From the NCBI RefSeq assembly GCF_011040385.1, contig NZ_JAAIKB010000003.1, forward strand, positions 372,001-436,000: a DNA stretch of 64,000 nt, in the 5' to 3' direction. Below, in pieces: positions 63,315 through 64,000 of the stretch. Within the stretch, counting starts at the first letter, position 1, and each line of letters begins with the position of its first letter. The position numbers and the translations under genes were made by a program. The DNA comes from Falsiroseomonas algicola (lineage in GTDB: Bacteria > Pseudomonadota > Alphaproteobacteria > Acetobacterales > Acetobacteraceae). The notes under the pieces were generated by a model. The model was not told the origin of the DNA. It searched no databases and worked only from the letters and a program-made list of their open reading frames with translations.

Positions 63315-64000
63315 CGCCTGGGCGAGGCGGGGGCGCGGGCGGGGGGCCTCCCCCTCCTGCAGCCGCCAATGTCCGCCATGGGTCACGGCCCAGAGCGTGA
63401 CAGGCAGGTTCAGGCGACGCAGGACCGGCAGCGCGACCGAGAGGTCCCGCGCCCAGGCGGCCTCATCCTCGGCATGCGGCAGGGCGCCGCCGAGTTCCGC
63501 GACGATGACGGGGGTGCGGTGGCGGTCGCGCCAGGCCGCGACGGCACCGAAGCGCTCCGCCACCCAGGGGGCGGCACCGCCTTCGTAGTCATGCACCTCC
63601 GCGATGGTCAGCGGGTCCGCGGGCGGCGCCTGGCGGAGCAGGGAGCGCCAGGAACACCATTCATGGCCGCCCCACACCAGCGCATGGCGGGGCGCGGCGG
63701 CGCGCGCGGCGGCCAGGAGGCGGTCACGGACCGGCGTCCAGGCGGCGGCATCGTCGAAGGCGGGTTCGTTGAGCGGGCCGAGCACGACCTGCGCAGGGTC
63801 CGTCGCCGTGCCGAAGAGGCGCGCGCGGGCCTGCATGACGCGCCAGGCGGCCTCGTCCCAGGGCGCCCAGGGCTCATAGAGGTCCGAGAGGCCGAGCAGG
63901 ATGGGCAATCCGGCCGCCTTCGCATCCTCTATGGCCTGGAGGAAGAGGCGCGGCACCTCCTCGCCGGCGCCGGCATCGCGAGGGATGAACAGCCGCGCAT
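63297..64000 (-). CDS. GH5-like glycoside hydrolase (5' end beyond window)
   Basis: 233 codons are visible; the frame is open to the right edge, so the N-terminus is missing. LGLSDLYEPWAPWDEAAW, VVLGPLNEPAFDDAAAW (acid/base Glu in NEP) and TPVIVAELGGALPHAEDE (candidate nucleophile Glu in AELG) match the clan A GH5/cellulase pattern. VTLWAVTHGGHW is the terminal barrel strand. It could trim or degrade the exopolysaccharide made by the neighbouring genes, as cellulase-type hydrolases do in such loci. No signal peptide can be judged. Convergent overlap of 18 bases with acyltransferase copy 2. Confidence 0.75.
   Translation of the reverse strand, partial: ARLFIPRDAGAGEEVPRLFLQAIEDAKAAGLPILLGLSDLYEPWAPWDEAAWRVMQARARLFGTATDPAQVVLGPLNEPAFDDAAAWTPVRDRLLAAARAAAPRHALVWGGHEWCSWRSLLRQAPPADPLTIAEVHDYEGGAAPWVAERFGAVAAWRDRHRTPVIVAELGGALPHAEDEAAWARDLSVALPVLRRLNLPVTLWAVTHGGHWRLQEGEAPRPRPRLAQALRGAR

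Overview
The window is high-G+C DNA, with G/C strongly preferred at third codon positions. The gene content points to an alphaproteobacterium of the Acetobacteraceae (Roseomonas-like): tripartite tricarboxylate (Tct/Bug) receptors, adjacent ppx and rlmE, guaB and guaA close together, class I nrdA/nrdB, Hint-domain proteins and a Wza/Wzc-type exopolysaccharide locus. The organism is inferred from these families, not from a marker gene.

Layout. 1-3290 is the integrase end of an integrative element lying against the 3' end of tRNA-Gln(CTG). A ParB-like protein, an HNH-like protein and a tyrosine recombinase are visible, and the element continues off the left edge. 3623-6112 encodes a protein made almost wholly of RTX calcium-binding repeats. 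6232-17665 is mostly housekeeping: ppx, rlmE, guaB, an RsmB-type rRNA methyltransferase and guaA, mixed with a lipase-like protein, a SPOR lipoprotein, a HAD dehalogenase and a GNAT enzyme. 17628-37056 is metabolic and transport DNA: a tctA/tctB pair divergent from tctC, two further tctC receptors without membrane partners, TerC, a tight run of small and membrane genes, two tandem AapJ-like binding proteins, hydrolases, an M20 deacylase, a cupin and a PhyH-type dioxygenase. 37415-40618 is the ribonucleotide reductase locus nrdA - 77-aa ORF - nrdB, with NrdR-box-like sites upstream. 40704-46307 holds Sco, a NeuD-like acetyltransferase, a TrmN6-like methyltransferase, a DUF2007 protein and polyprenyl diphosphate synthase.

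The most unusual region is 46505-52650. Four tandem paralogues share a nearly constant Hint (Hedgehog/intein) domain of about 190 residues behind a variable, partly low-G+C N-terminal domain. A TPR protein with a degenerate glycosyltransferase-like C-terminus follows 17 bases later. A NitT/TauT-type ABC permease and ATPase come next (52695-54363). From 54529 to the right edge lies a cell-envelope and exopolysaccharide locus: MepA-like endopeptidase and Wza-like export lipoprotein on the minus strand, then Wzc-like co-polymerase/kinase and GalE on the plus strand, two acyltransferase-3 proteins, an O-antigen-ligase/polymerase-like protein and a GH5-like glycosidase cut by the window edge.

How the parts fit (inference): the RTX protein, the lipase-like protein with a calcium loop, the Hint array and the polysaccharide locus suggest a large investment in secreted and surface material. 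Tct, AapJ-like and NitT/TauT components indicate scavenging of carboxylates, amino acids and sulfur- or nitrogen-containing organics. Intergenic spaces are short, operons often overlap by ATGA or GTGA, and several convergent pairs are separated by strong hairpins.
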